Below, piece after piece: positions 7,845-18,976 of a DNA stretch of 64,000 nucleotides (positions are counted from its first letter, which is position 1; every line of letters starts with the position of its first letter). The DNA comes from JADJSS01 sp046329815 (GTDB taxonomy: Bacteria; Bacteroidota; Bacteroidia; Chitinophagales; JADIYW01), in assembly GCA_046329815.1 (NCBI GenBank), contig JAXLTY010000001.1, positions 62,001 to 126,000 of the forward strand, read 5' to 3'. Below the pieces are notes generated by a model. The model searched no databases. It saw nothing but the letters and a program-made list of their open reading frames with translations, and was not told where the DNA came from. Position numbers and translations under genes: made by a program.

Positions 7845-10800
7845 TTATTTTTTCACAAACTTAGTTGTATGTGTTTTGCCTGTTGAATCAACAAATTGCA
7901 ATACATAAGCGCCTTCCGCAAATTCTGAGAAATCAAACGTAATAGTGTTCAATCCTTTCACTAAACCTGTTTCTTTCTCGAACATTTTCTTACCAACTAT
8001 GTCATATACTACTAATTTAGTAGTGCTTGCTGATGAAGATTGTATCTCAACATTCAAGTTTCCTTTCGTTGGATTTGGATAAACGCGCGTGAAACTATTA
8101 ACCACTGCTTCATTCACAGGTATATTGATCACATTGCTATAACTGAACTGACCATCTATATCAATAGTTTTCAGGCGATAGTAGTTGTTTCCAATTACCG
8201 GTTGATTATCCGTTAAGTTGTAAGTCAAGACTGTATTTGAGTTTCCAGCAGCCGGTTTTTCACCAATTACATTAAAGTTGCTGCCATCTAAGCTTTTCTC
8301 CACAACAAATCTGGCTGTATTTTTCTCAGATGCTGTCTTCCATTGTAATTCATTTACATTGCCTGAATTCCAGCCATTGAAACTAATCAATTCAACAGGA
8401 AGCGGTGCAAATGGGAACAGTGCCGGATGTACGTAGAACGTCGAGAAGCTGTTAATAGTAAACGATACATAATGATCCGTGCCATATGCGCCAAATACTG
8501 ATGGTACACTAACACCACCTGTACTTGCCGGTGGAGTGTATGAACCATTGCCACCGCCACTATATTTAGTTACATATAAATCATAACCAGAGAACTGATA
8601 ACGTGTGCTGTTTGCCGCTGCCTGTAAAGCAGTTAATTCAGCATTGGTAAAGTACAAAGTAACAATAGAATTGGTGTTTGTTGTCGGTTTTATTGTCCAT
8701 CTTCTTTGTAAATATGGTTGATTTAAACCGAAATTATCTAATACTGTTGGTACAGAACCAGCAATATCCAAACACATTTCAGTTGAACCTAATTCATCAG
8801 GCGTTACGGCTGCATCGTCCTGAATAGTACCAATTATTTTACCATCTGTACTGTTATAATACGTTTTTGTACTACCATCTGTATAAATACATAAATTACA
8901 AGAATTAGTAGTAGATACAGAACCAGGCACTGTAGTTGGTGTTACAATTGTATCTTTTGCAATTGTTCTGTTCACGCAGGCTCCATTCGTTCCTGTTAAC
9001 TGATAAATGCTTGTACCAGCCGTTAAACCAGTAACGGTTACAGGATTTCCAGTTGCGGACGAGCTTCCTGAACCTGCAATATTTATCCAGTTGAGTGTAG
9101 TGCTTGCCGGCGTTACCGAGCTTGCTTTCAATTCTGCACTTCCATCGCAAATATATAATTTAACAGGATCCAATATTGCTGTTGGTTTTTTAGATACATT
9201 AATCGTTACCGTATTAGAGCCATAACAAGCAGACGGAATATCCGTGTAGGCCAGTGCCGTGTATGTAATGGTATCATTTGGCTTCGCATATAATGTATCC
9301 GTATCCGGTGTTGTAATAGAATCATAAGCTACAGTCGCAGCCGAATTTGTATATAAACCTGTTTTTGGTGTCCATGCGTATTTTACTGTTTTTGTACCAA
9401 TAATAGCAACACTATCCAGCAACCAGCCATAATAATCTGTATAACCGTCATATGTCATTCTGAATCTTACTTTAAACTGCGTACTGGATAAGTAAGGTGT
9501 TAAGTTAATCGATTCACGTTTCCATAACGATGTTGCAGGTGCAGTGCCAGGATCTTGGTATTCATCATAGAATTGTGTATTCCAATCAGAATAACTGGAA
9601 GCATCAAATGATACTACACTATTTTTTAAGGTTGCACTACCTGTGTAAGCAGAAGTTGGGAAAGATGTCCATGAACCACCATTATCTGTAGAATACTGTA
9701 CGTAACCATAATCATAACCTGGTTCTGAAGCACATATATGATAGAATGATAATGTAGCGCCTGTGTAAGCAGTCAAGTTAACCGGAGCTGCCTGCGTAAT
9801 TCTAATATTTCCGCTTCCATCATAGCTATCTGATACTAAACTGATAGATTGTGTACCTTCAACATAATAAGGTTCAACATAAAAATCACTATATAAGCCG
9901 TTTGTATTTAAATTAAAACTGGTTACAGGATTTGTTTCAAAACCTTCAGATAATAATGGTGACGGAGTTGTTGTACTTCCACTGGCAGTCAGCATAATAA
10001 TACTATCCTGGCAAATAGATATAGTTGGTACCGGTGTCAATGATGGATTTGTAGTTGGCGTTGAAACTGTTGCCGTTACTTTTGTTCTTACCGAAGCACA
10101 TGCCGCAGTCACTGTAACATTCCATTTGTAGAAATCATACCAATAATCCGTAGAAGCAACCCAGTTGTCCGTAAATATAGGGTTGTCACCTGAAATATTA
10201 TAATAAGAAGCCATACCTCCATCGTTTCTTAATATACTCGCCGTAGAAGTAGATTTTAAATTTAATCTATATCCTGTACCAGCAGCAATACTAAAGTTAA
10301 TCGGAATAGTTATAGGTGTACCTACAGTGGTACTTGTTGAATTTGCCTGACCGGAAGTGACCGTATATGTAGCGGATGTTTGCAATACAGTACCTGATGA
10401 ATTTAATAGCTCAACTATTACCGTACCTGATGAGGTAGCAAAAACATCAACTGAATTCAAGGTGAATGCAGAAGTTGCAGTAAAAATCTGGTATGTACCT
10501 GTAAAACTAGTACCGAACGTTCCGACACTTGGACTAGTTGGCCCTACATTCGTAGTAGTTGTTGTTGTTCCTGCCGACACTGCTTCCACATAATAATTTG
10601 TCGAACTTGATAAAGATGGCGTAGTATAAGAGCCCGTTCCGGCACCAGTTGTTCCTGTTGCCAATGCAGCACCACCTGTTGCAGCAGCATACCATTTGAT
10701 CGTTGAACCAGAAGTACCAGTTGCAGACAAAGTTAATGTTCCCGGCGTACATCTTGCTGCCGGCGTAGTAGAAGTAATTGCTACACTATTTACATTTATG

Positions 10801-13800
10801 GTTACTGTATTTGAAGTAAGACATGTGCTTCCTCCTACTTTTACCAATGCCCTGAAACTAGTAGTTGTATCTAAGTTTGGTGTTACCAATGTTGTAGAAT
10901 CTGTTCCTACATTCACCCAAACACCGCTGCTATCTTTTTGCCATTGTACAGTTGCTGTACCCAAACCTGATGATGGAATGCTTATTGTTGTCGAAGAACC
11001 AGCACCACAAAGATTTGTAGAAAGAGCAGTTGCAGTAATTGAGGAAGGTAAAACTGTCACCGTAACACTATCTCTTGCAGTACAACCATTATATGTACCG
11101 CCTGAAGCATCTACAGCATCTACATAGTATTTAGTTGTAGCTGACGGTGTAGCAGTTACACTCGTTCCTGTAGTTGGTGAAAGAGTTCCGGTTGGAGTCC
11201 ATGAATAATTATAATTCGGATCATTTGTACTTGAAACACTTAAAGTAGTATTGCTACCTGAACATAGTGTAACGGTTCCAGCGGGTATGATTGCAGGTGC
11301 TGTGTTAATACTTGCAATAACTGAATCACGCGTTCCCTGACAAGAAGAAGTAACATTAAAATTATAGAATGAATTATAAGTACCGGTTGCAGTAGCTGAT
11401 GTTGAAGTTGCTGCAGAACCTACTATTGAGAATCCACCATCTGAACTTGTGTAAGGATAACCACAAGTATATGTTCCTATCCTGTAAACACCACCTACAG
11501 TATTCGTTAACTGCCAATTACCTGAAGGAAATGTAAATCCAGTCAAAGTCAATTGTTTTGGAATGCCAACATCACCTGCTACAAAAGTAAACGATTGTGT
11601 TATAGAGTCTGTAGATGATAATGATCTTCTTAAAGCAATTGTAAATGTTCCTGCTGCATATGGTGTAACATATACTGAATTAATAGTTACAGTTTTTGTC
11701 GTATTAAAACGTATTGGCCAGTCAGTCAATGAACTGCTTGTTTTAGTGCCACAACTAGTTGACGTTTGTGATAAACCAACGTTTTCTGTAGTTGGATAAG
11801 AAGATGATACGTAATATTTTGTAGTCGTGCTAATGCTTGGTGTAGTATAAGATGAAGGTGTTGTGCTACTATACACAGGTGTAGTACCATTTAAAGTAGT
11901 ATACCAACTTATTGTTGAACCTGCTGCACCTGTAGCACCTAAGGTTAATGTTCCTGTACCGCATCTTCCAGCCGGTGTTGTTCCTGTAATAGCTGGATTA
12001 TTTACAGTCACAGTTGCAACAGATGAATTAACACAGGTAGATGCGCCGATTTTTATTGCTGCTCTGTAATATGTTGTAATTGTTCTTGTTCCTGTTGACA
12101 ATGTAGTTCCTGTTTGGCCTGTACTGTCTCTCCATGTAGATCCATCATTACTTACCTGCCACTGAATTGTAGCCGTACCTAAGCCTGTTGTGGGTGATAA
12201 GCTAATAGTAGTAGAACCTGAACTACAAAAAGATGAAGCAGCAGCAGTTGCTGTAAAACTTGATGGTAAAACCGTTACCGTAACCGTATTTGAAGTTGCA
12301 CAAGTAGCATATGTACCACTGGTTGTATCTAATGCATTAACAGTATAAGTTTGAGTAGATGAAGGTGATACAGATTGAGATGCGCCATTCAAAGTACCAG
12401 GTGTCCATGTGTATTTATAATTTGGATCATTTGAACTTGTTACGTTTAAAGGTGTACTTGAACCCGGACAGATAGTTGCAGTTCCTGTTGGTGTAATTGT
12501 TGGTGGCGTATTAACAGTTGCTGTCACGCTTGTTCTTGGTGAGCTAGCACATGCTAATGTATTACCTGTAAACCTTACATTTAACCTGTTTGTTGTTGCC
12601 GTAGGCGTTGGGTTTGAAGTATAAAAACTAGTGTTATTAGTTGTTGTATAGGCATACAAAAGGGTATTTCCTGTTGTATTTGAATAATAACAAACTGCAT
12701 TATTTGTCAAATCCTGTTCTAAAGCACGTATATCAACTAATAAGTTAGAAACACCATCCCAATTATAAGGTGTTGCAAAAGTAATCGTATTCCAACCGGT
12801 TGTAGTATTAGTGTTTGTTGGACCATAGACCGTTGTCAATCCTGTAGTTATAAACGAAGAAAGCGTTGTATTTGTAGTTGTTGCCAATTTAATTTCATAA
12901 TTATTTACTGTAGCGGAACTACCAATTGCATTAACATTAAATGCAATCTGTGTAATGTTTCCTGCTCTCAGACCAGCAGTATTGAGCTCTGTTGCTGTAA
13001 ATACCATTTGGTGCCAATCCTGAAACCATCTGTTACCAAATGCTGTTGGATAACCAGTTGCTCCATTAGCAGTTGAATTAAACCCAATTTGAGCAATACC
13101 ACCTGGTGAAGCAGTTTCCGCTGAAACATAATATGGTGTTGTCGTAGAAATAACCGGTGTAGTGTAAGATGTACCTGTTGCTAAAACATTTCCACCTGTT
13201 AAAGCACTATACCAATAAATAGAGGTTCCGGCTGAACCGGTAGCACCTAATGTCATTGCAGCACTTGTACCACAAGTAGAAGCTGGCGTAGTAGAAGTTA
13301 CTGATGGATTAACAACTGTTACTGTAGATACACCCGATGTCACATCTGAACATCCACTTTTTGATACTATGCATTTATAGTAATATGTTTGAGTTAATCC
13401 TGTAATTCCTAATGTTCCAGGTGTTGATATATTATATGCTACACCTGAATTCGCATCATTAGCTGCCACCGTTGAATAAGTGCCACCACTTGTTGAAGAA
13501 GACTGCCATGTATATGTTAATCCTGTTCCGGTTGCAACTATACTTACAGAAGTACTGCCAGGTGAACAAATTCCAGAAGGGCTGTTTGGTCCGGATGTTA
13601 TAGAAGGAGCTGCATTAACAACAACATCGACAAAAGAAGTTGTTGAACATCCTGCACCATCATCGCCTAACACTGTATATCTATATGTACCTGCAGAAGT
13701 AGGCGTTACGGTTGTATTTTGAGTATTGGTAACGGCAGTAGAAATACCACTTCCTGAAGATGGGCTCGCAGACCACGTGTAAGTATATGTGTTTGTAGAA

Positions 13801-16800
13801 CCATATTTGGTTGTATTCAACGAAATAGCTATACCGCTGCAAGACACTGTACTCACAGTAAATCCATTTGCATCAACTCGCACTGAATCCGGACTGGTTA
13901 CTGTAACAGAAACAGCAGTTCTTCCACTTTCGCAACCTGTTGTCGGATTTATTACTGATACATAAAAAGTAGTATCTACAGAAACTGTATAAGACGTTAA
14001 TGTTGTTGATGTTGAAGACTGAATTAAAGAAGTACCTGTTGATGCTCTGTACCATTTAAATGTAGGTGTTGTATAACCATTAGGATCTGAAACAGAACAA
14101 GTTGGAATTTTAGTTCCACATTGAGAACTATTAGTTGTTGTAGGTGGTGTTGGCAATGGATTCACTGTAACATTTAATGTATTAGAAACAACGGGGCAAC
14201 TGTTTACGGTCGCAGTACATGTATAGCTTGTTGTTGGTGTGTTTGTAGGTGTAACATAAGATGGGTTCGTAGTTCCTACTGTAGATGCTCCATCACTCCA
14301 TGAATATGCGGTAACTGAAGGTGCCGTGTTGCCTGTAAAACTTAATCTTGGTCGGTTGGATGAGTTATCGTAGGTAAATGTACCTGCTCCTGTTGCACCT
14401 GTGAATGCTAACATGTTCGCCGCTGTCTCATTATCTTTACGGTAACTTACTGCTGACTGGAACGCTGTCGCATCATAAAATATTGTCGCTGATGTATTTG
14501 ATGTGTTATTATTACTCCATGATGTGGATACTATAATATTTGATGTACCATCCCATGAAAATGGTGTATCAAACGTTATTGCATTTGCGCCTGCTGCCGG
14601 TGCAAAGTTGAATGAGTTTTTAACTGTGCTCAATGAACCCTGTATCGTAGAGGATGTCAATGCCGTTAATGCTGTATTGCCGATTTGTATTACAAAACCA
14701 TTATAGGTTGTACCTATCGCTGAAACATACAATGTCAATCCTGTGATATTGCCTGCCGTTAATCCTTGTGCTGTTAATTCTGACGCTCTGATTAAATATT
14801 GGCCTTTCATACCTCCATAACCACCATTGAATGGATTGTAGGGTGCTGTGGTTGCCGATGAGCCTCCTGCTCCTAACGTTACCGTGCCGCTCTTCGCAAC
14901 TACAACACTTAATGTATCTGCAGCTCCTGAACATACCGTTGTCGGTCGGGCCGTTGCTGTCGCCGTTACGCCAGCATTCGGATTGTCCTGATATGTTGCT
15001 CCTGTATAAGTAGAAGAGAGACCTAACGAATTGGTCGCAGTAATACTCCACGTTACTGTTGTATTTGTTGGGCTTGCTGCCGGTATGGTATATATATACG
15101 TACTGCCTGTTGTATTTGTCATACTGACAGGACCAACAGCACTTCCATTATTATAAGATATATTAACACTGGATAATGTACCTCCAGATGGTATGACATT
15201 TACTGATATATCTCTTCCTGTTGCCGTACATTGTCCTGTTGTTCCTGGTGTCGTAGTACTGGTTACATAAAAAGAGTTTAATGTAATTATAGGTTTTGCA
15301 ACCCTGCCTGTCCACTCCACAGTTCCTAATGGCGCCGCCGTTTGTGATACACCTGCGGTAGCAGATGTCAAACTACCAGATGAATATGTTCCTGCTGATT
15401 GCACCCATGTAGAGCCATCCCAATAAGCGGCACTAATATTTGACGCTGTACCTATTTCATCTTCTGCTCCTGTAATAGCTAATGCAGGATTGATATAGTA
15501 ATTATAAGTACCACCTGCACCATTTTCAGAGAATGTCCAATATCTACTCAAATAATCTGTAGGAGCACTTGGTGTATTTATATTTGAACTTATAGCATCA
15601 ACTACTCGCGCGCCTACTATTCGAATAACAGAGTTTGCAGTAAATTGTAATGTTACCGGTGAATATTGAGTAGTACCAGTTATTTCTCCAATCGGAAAAA
15701 GATAAGAACCTGCAGTTGCCGGAATTCCTCTCTTATATTGACCTGTTCCATCTATTACTATCATCTTAGATGCTCCAGGTGTAGTTATGGTTTGTGTTCC
15801 TCCATTTGCAAGTGTCAAATCATTGTTACCTAACAATAATCTACCTGCTGTAATGTTTAATGTTCCTGTCACCGTTCTTGATCCACTTAATGAAACTTGA
15901 GGTGTTGTGGCAGTATTGTTAATGGTGAGACTCACGGGGCCGCTTGTTACAGGAAATTCATTTCCAGTAGTTTGCGTACCTAAAGCCGTTACATAAGCCA
16001 ATGTTGTTGTTGTACTATATGTAACAGTACCGGAAATTACGGCTGTACCATTAGCTGCAGCCGTAAAGGTTGTACCTGCATTCATAGGAAGTGTTCCTGT
16101 AATGGCAATACCAGCAGGGTTTGACACTCTAACATTTGTCGTTCCTGTAAATGTAGAACCCGGAGAAACTGCCTGGCTTGTACTACCATTAAATTCAATA
16201 ATACCGGTAGTAGCAGAACTTGGATTTGTAATAGATATTCCTGTAAATGAACCTGCTACTCTTAATGTACCTACACCTGTACCTGAACCAATTTGGAATG
16301 AACCAGCAGTTTGATTAAAATTACCTAACACAACTACTGTTGCACTACCCGATGTTAAAGCCACAGTGGAAGTACCACTGGAATTTAGATTTAAATTTCC
16401 ATTAATAGTCGCAGTATGTCCGCTTGCAGCATTTCCAAAATTGACAACAGCTGTATTAGATACCGTCACATCTCCTGTTATACTTGAAGTTCCACCACCA
16501 TTTCCAAATTTAAGAGTAGATGCATTGTTTACATTTACACTTCCTAAAACGGACAAAGTACCGGCACCGTTCATAAAATCAACAGAACCTGTAGTACCAG
16601 TTATATTAAGAATGACATTACCATTTACCGTTAAAGAACCAGAGGTGAGACATCTGAAAATACCTCCATTACCTACAGCCTGAATAGTCAAATCGCCTTT
16701 TATTGTAGCAGTACTTGTAGTGAAAAAACTTAAAGTACCAGTAAGAGTTGAGTTGTTGTATGTAAAATTTCCGAAAGATTGTGCTACGTTAGTTGGTCCA

Positions 16801-18515
16801 GTTGTTGAAGTACCGCCTGATAAAGTCAGATTAGAAGTCGTAGCCCATGTCGCTAATGGAATGGCGTAAGCAGTAGTACTTGTTCCAATTACATTACAAT
16901 TAGAGCCATTGGCAAAACTAAAAGTAGCTGCAGATCCTGTTATTGGAATACCAGTTACTCCTGTAGTTGTATTTACAATACCTGTACTTTTTACTGTTAC
17001 TAAAGTAGATGTTCCGCCAGTAGTATTAAATGTATTATTTATACTACCTCCTAAAGTTAAAGTACCTGAAATATCGCCGGTATTACCTGTACCAGAGAAA
17101 GCTATACCGACTGCATTGGCAGCATTAGTTAAAATTAATGAACTTCCATTATCTATTACAAAATCATCACCACCTGCACCTGTAATTGTTATTGCTTTCG
17201 TCGTTGTATTATTTGATGATAAAGTAAATGCGGTGTTGCTGGTAACTTTTAATTGTCCAATACTGGATGCAGTTGTTATTGTTGCTCCTGTAATAGCAGC
17301 ACCTGCAATAGTGCCTGCACCATCTACAATTAAAATATCAGTGGTAAGAGCTGTTGATCTTGTTGAACCAGTACCATTAGCCAATGTATTCCATGTAGCA
17401 GCAGTATTAAAATCCGCAGTAGCAGTTCCTACCCAGTAATATGTCGCAGGTGGACTTGTTGCTTGTGTTCCAGTTAATGCTGAACTCAAAGCACCTTCAC
17501 TTACAGCCACCACTTTCCAGTCGTAAGTAGTTCCAGGCACCAATCCTGTTACGGCTAAAGTATTTGTACCAACGTTTGTTGTGTTATAATAAGTATAAGT
17601 TGCTCCACCGTCTATTGAATAATATACTGCATATTTTAATACATTTGTTATTGGAGAAGAAGCCCCCCACGTTAGTGTCATGCCTGTTGTAGAGATAGCG
17701 CTAAAATTTAATCCTGTAGGCGCTGCCGGTGTAGGTGGCGTAAATGTGTAAAATCTTCTTGTAGTGTTAGTAGATGAATTAACCTGCATGGTAGTTGGAA
17801 CTGTAGTACCTAAGTTATAGTTTGTTACGCCACCTGTATAAGTTACTGCATTAGTATTTTCATTAACAGTAGCATAATTATTATTTGTATTCGAAGCTGA
17901 AAAACCCATTGAAACTACTGTCGAAGTCGGAGCATATCTGTAGACCATATTTCCATACATTAATGTTATTGCTCCTGTCGTCTCACTTAATTGCACTTGA
18001 TATACGCCATCTGCTGTTGTTGCATTCCAACCAATAGCCATATTTAGCCATTCTATCACTAATACTCTATTGGGTGTGGTTCCGGTGACTTTCCAATGAA
18101 CTTTTCCAGATGCGCCCGTATATTGGTCAAATGAAAATGCCGAAATATATGGAACACTTGCAGTTCCGCCTATAGCCACATTAGCCGTTGTTCCAACAGC
18201 AGTTCCACCTAACCTAAGTAAACCGTTACTATTAACAGATAATTGCGTGTATCGTGTTCCCATAAACCAAAACTCAAAAGGAATAGTTGCAATACCGGAC
18301 TGTGCATCATCTTGTGAAGCTGCTACTAAAGTACTATCACCTGTACTAATATCAATTAAAGAGCCATTGTTATTAGTAGTAAAAACGTAATTTGCGCTAC
18401 TCTGCGCATTAACTGTAGTTATTGCTACACAAAAAGCAGCTATAAGAGTTAATATTTTTATATTACTCAAAAATACAATTGATTTCCCAAAATGATTGGT
18501 AGTTGTTTTTCTCAT
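7845..18515 (-). CDS. Giant modular T9SS-secreted adhesin-like protein (3556 aa)
   Basis: The signal peptide ends near residue 38 (VNAQ). Residues 40-255 form a beta-rich N-terminal domain, and about 261-359 a fibronectin type III domain. About 360-1070 is a Gly/Thr/Ser/Asn-rich repetitive region like an autotransporter beta-helix. From about 1240 onward come alternating jelly-roll-like and Ig-like/PKD-like modules. Three Ig-like modules start with TTPA(S/G/A)xC, near plus-strand positions 13295, 11990 and 10770, marking super-repeats of about 1.2-1.3 kb. A MAM/jelly-roll-like domain spans about 2850-3040. The last 85 residues are a type A sorting domain (VYPNPTKGN, ending TKFVKK). The ATG at 18515-18513 is chosen over one 10 codons upstream because the signal peptide follows it directly. 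Likely a surface adhesin; no catalytic motif was seen. Confidence 0.88.
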   Translation of the reverse strand: MRKTTTNHFGKSIVFLSNIKILTLIAAFCVAITTVNAQSSANYVFTTNNNGSLIDISTGDSTLVAASQDDAQSGIATIPFEFWFMGTRYTQLSVNSNGLLRLGGTAVGTTANVAIGGTASVPYISAFSFDQYTGASGKVHWKVTGTTPNRVLVIEWLNMAIGWNATTADGVYQVQLSETTGAITLMYGNMVYRYAPTSTVVSMGFSASNTNNNYATVNENTNAVTYTGGVTNYNLGTTVPTTMQVNSSTNTTRRFYTFTPPTPAAPTGLNFSAISTTGMTLTWGASSPITNVLKYAVYYSIDGGATYTYYNTTNVGTNTLAVTGLVPGTTYDWKVVAVSEGALSSALTGTQATSPPATYYWVGTATADFNTAATWNTLANGTGSTRSTALTTDILIVDGAGTIAGAAITGATITTASSIGQLKVTSNTAFTLSSNNTTTKAITITGAGGDDFVIDNGSSLILTNAANAVGIAFSGTGNTGDISGTLTLGGSINNTFNTTGGTSTLVTVKSTGIVNTTTGVTGIPITGSAATFSFANGSNCNVIGTSTTAYAIPLATWATTSNLTLSGGTSTTGPTNVAQSFGNFTYNNSTLTGTLSFFTTSTATIKGDLTIQAVGNGGIFRCLTSGSLTVNGNVILNITGTTGSVDFMNGAGTLSVLGSVNVNNASTLKFGNGGGTSSITGDVTVSNTAVVNFGNAASGHTATINGNLNLNSSGTSTVALTSGSATVVVLGNFNQTAGSFQIGSGTGVGTLRVAGSFTGISITNPSSATTGIIEFNGSTSQAVSPGSTFTGTTNVRVSNPAGIAITGTLPMNAGTTFTAAANGTAVISGTVTYSTTTTLAYVTALGTQTTGNEFPVTSGPVSLTINNTATTPQVSLSGSRTVTGTLNITAGRLLLGNNDLTLANGGTQTITTPGASKMIVIDGTGQYKRGIPATAGSYLFPIGEITGTTQYSPVTLQFTANSVIRIVGARVVDAISSNINTPSAPTDYLSRYWTFSENGAGGTYNYYINPALAITGAEDEIGTASNISAAYWDGSTWVQSAGTYSSGSLTSATAGVSQTAAPLGTVEWTGRVAKPIITLNSFYVTSTTTPGTTGQCTATGRDISVNVIPSGGTLSSVNISYNNGSAVGPVSMTNTTGSTYIYTIPAASPTNTTVTWSITATNSLGLSSTYTGATYQDNPNAGVTATATARPTTVCSGAADTLSVVVAKSGTVTLGAGGSSATTAPYNPFNGGYGGMKGQYLIRASELTAQGLTAGNITGLTLYVSAIGTTYNGFVIQIGNTALTALTSSTIQGSLSTVKNSFNFAPAAGANAITFDTPFSWDGTSNIIVSTSWSNNNTSNTSATIFYDATAFQSAVSYRKDNETAANMLAFTGATGAGTFTYDNSSNRPRLSFTGNTAPSVTAYSWSDGASTVGTTNPSYVTPTNTPTTSYTCTATVNSCPVVSNTLNVTVNPLPTPPTTTNSSQCGTKIPTCSVSDPNGYTTPTFKWYRASTGTSLIQSSTSTTLTSYTVSVDTTFYVSVINPTTGCESGRTAVSVTVTSPDSVRVDANGFTVSTVSCSGIAISLNTTKYGSTNTYTYTWSASPSSGSGISTAVTNTQNTTVTPTSAGTYRYTVLGDDGAGCSTTSFVDVVVNAAPSITSGPNSPSGICSPGSTSVSIVATGTGLTYTWQSSSTSGGTYSTVAANDANSGVAYNISTPGTLGITGLTQTYYYKCIVSKSGCSDVTSGVSTVTVVNPSVTSTTPASTCGTSAAMTLGATGSAGTSIYWYSALTGGNVLATGTSYTTPVISTTTPYYVSAETASPGGIAQIGFNSTANGATGYPTAFGNRWFQDWHQMVFTATELNTAGLRAGNITQIAFNVNAIGSSATVNNYEIKLATTTNTTLSSFITTGLTTVYGPTNTNTTTGWNTITFATPYNWDGVSNLLVDIRALEQDLTNNAVCYYSNTTGNTLLYAYTTTNNTSFYTSNPTPTATTNRLNVRFTGNTLACASSPRTSVTATVNTPPTITPTGTATICPGSSTPLNVTSSNDPNYKYTWTPGTLNGASQSVSPSSTQTYTVNALDTTSGTYATCATSNTVTVTVLPSSFTATAAASSFCSSGSTTISLSPTTGLGTATIQWQVSNDGSTWRDSTGQTGTTLSTGTRTITTYYRAAIKIGASTCVNSSVATVTVNNPAITGTTPAGRCGTGTLTLGATGAAGSTISWYTTLNGTTPVYSSTTPSSYTTPSISTTTKYYVSSSYPTTENVGLSQTSTSCGTKTSSSLTDWPIRFNTTKTVTINSVYVTPYAAGTFTIALRRSLSSTDSITQSFTFVAGDVGIPKQLTLTGFTFPSGNWQLTNTVGGVYRIGTYTCGYPYTSSDGGFSIVGSAATSTSATATGTYNSFYNFNVTSSCQGTRDSVIASINTAPAIIPAGTVTLCSGSNTTLSVSSTNDPNYNYSWTPTGTLSPTTGTSVTATPSATTKYYVDAVDASGGTYNGCTARDSVTVTVLPSSITATALSTNLCGAGSSTTISIPSSGLGTATVQWQKDSSGVWVNVGTDSTTLVTPNLDTTTSFRALVKVGGSTCLTSNTVTINVNSVAITSTTPAARCTPGTLTLSATGTSGSTIKWYAAATGGAALATGTTGAGTGSYTTPSLSSSTNYYVEAVSAGTTTTTTNVGPTSPSVGTFGTSFTGTYQIFTATSAFTLNSVDVFATSSGTVIVELLNSSGTVLQTSATYTVTSGQANSTSTTVGTPITIPINFSIAAGTGYRLNLKSTSTASILRNDGGMASYYNISGDNPIFTDNWVASTDYWYDFYKWNVTVTAACASVRTKVTATVSTPTTNPSLTPVPTISICQDSIIMLTASGSTTTPSPLLSEGFETNPVTSFNLNTNGLYSDFYVEPYYVEGTQSISLVSDSYDGSGNIRITQAAPVNLTAYTGATLSFYHICASEPGYDYGYVQYSTDNGGSWTSFPTSAYTGSATLKNSVVSFDASSYSDWNTQFYDEYQDPGTAPATSLWKRESINLTPYLSSTQFKVRFRMTYDGYTDYYGWLLDSVAIIGTKTVKYAWTPKTGLYTNSAATVAYDSITTPDTDTLYAKPNDTITYTALAYTDIPSACYGSNTVTINVSKKPTAILDPVKLYICDGSAELKASSVTPASTTLNWINIAGSGSSSATGNPVTVTGLTAGTSIYQLTGTNGACVNRTIAKDTIVTPTTVPGSVSTTNSCNLCIYTDGSTKTYYNSTDGKIIGTIQDDAAVTPDELGSTEMCLDIAGSVPTVLDNFGLNQPYLQRRWTIKPTTNTNSIVTLYFTNAELTALQAAANSTRYQFSGYDLYVTKYSGGGNGSYTPPASTGGVSVPSVFGAYGTDHYVSFTINSFSTFYVHPALFPFAPLPVELISFNGWNSGNVNELQWKTASEKNTARFVVEKSLDGSNFNVIGEKPAAGNSNTVLTYNLTDNQPVIGNNYYRLKTIDIDGQFSYSNVINIPVNEAVVNSFTRVYPNPTKGNLNVEIQSSSASTTKLVVYDIVGKKMFEKETGLVKGLNTITFDFSEFAEGAYVLQFVDSTGKTHTTKFVKK

Positions 18516-18636
18516 ATTCTTCGTTTTAAAAAAGGGCTCCGACACTGAAAACCACCGGTATATAACACCAGTTAAAATTATTTTTAATAAACGGCTTTAA
18601 ATGTACAAATATCCTATATAAATATTATTTATTTAA

Positions 18637-18644
18637 CAAATATA
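18637..18644 (-). promoter_or_regulatory. Candidate -7 box upstream of the giant adhesin gene
   Basis: TATATTTG on the minus strand lies about 120 nt before the start codon. No good TTTG partner is seen at the expected spacing. The 461-bp gap 18516-18976 is otherwise very AT-rich, and I see no gene or structured RNA in it. Confidence 0.3.
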
Positions 18645-18976
18645 CACGAGTACACATTATTAAAATAAATCATACAAAATTATATCTGCATAATTTCTCA
18701 TTAAAATTGTATATACAAATGCTAACCAAATATAGCTAATACTTTCCATATTTAAATCATGAAACATACATAAAATTGATCTACGTCAATAAAATTCATA
18801 TTAAATTTTGAATGGTAATTTTTATTTAACAATTACGTTTGTTAAATTAATTTAAGGATAGATTTTTATTAAAAATTAAACATAAAATAGACCTATTTTG
18901 ATTCAATTTCAGAAAATAATTGGATTATTTTACACAAATAACGAAAATAAAAGGAAATATCGTTAAAATAGTTTGA

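Noticed and set aside
9007..17439. Long plus-strand open frames opposite the giant adhesin gene (for example 10696-11127 and 16909-17439)
   Set aside because: They are mirror images of a Thr/Ser/Gly-rich coding sequence, have Val/Pro-rich low-complexity translations and no start signals. The minus strand has a single 10.7-kb frame with signal peptide and sorting domain.
18516..18976. Structured RNA or riboswitch upstream of the giant gene
   Set aside because: The stretch is very AT-rich and I found no convincing stem set or known motif.
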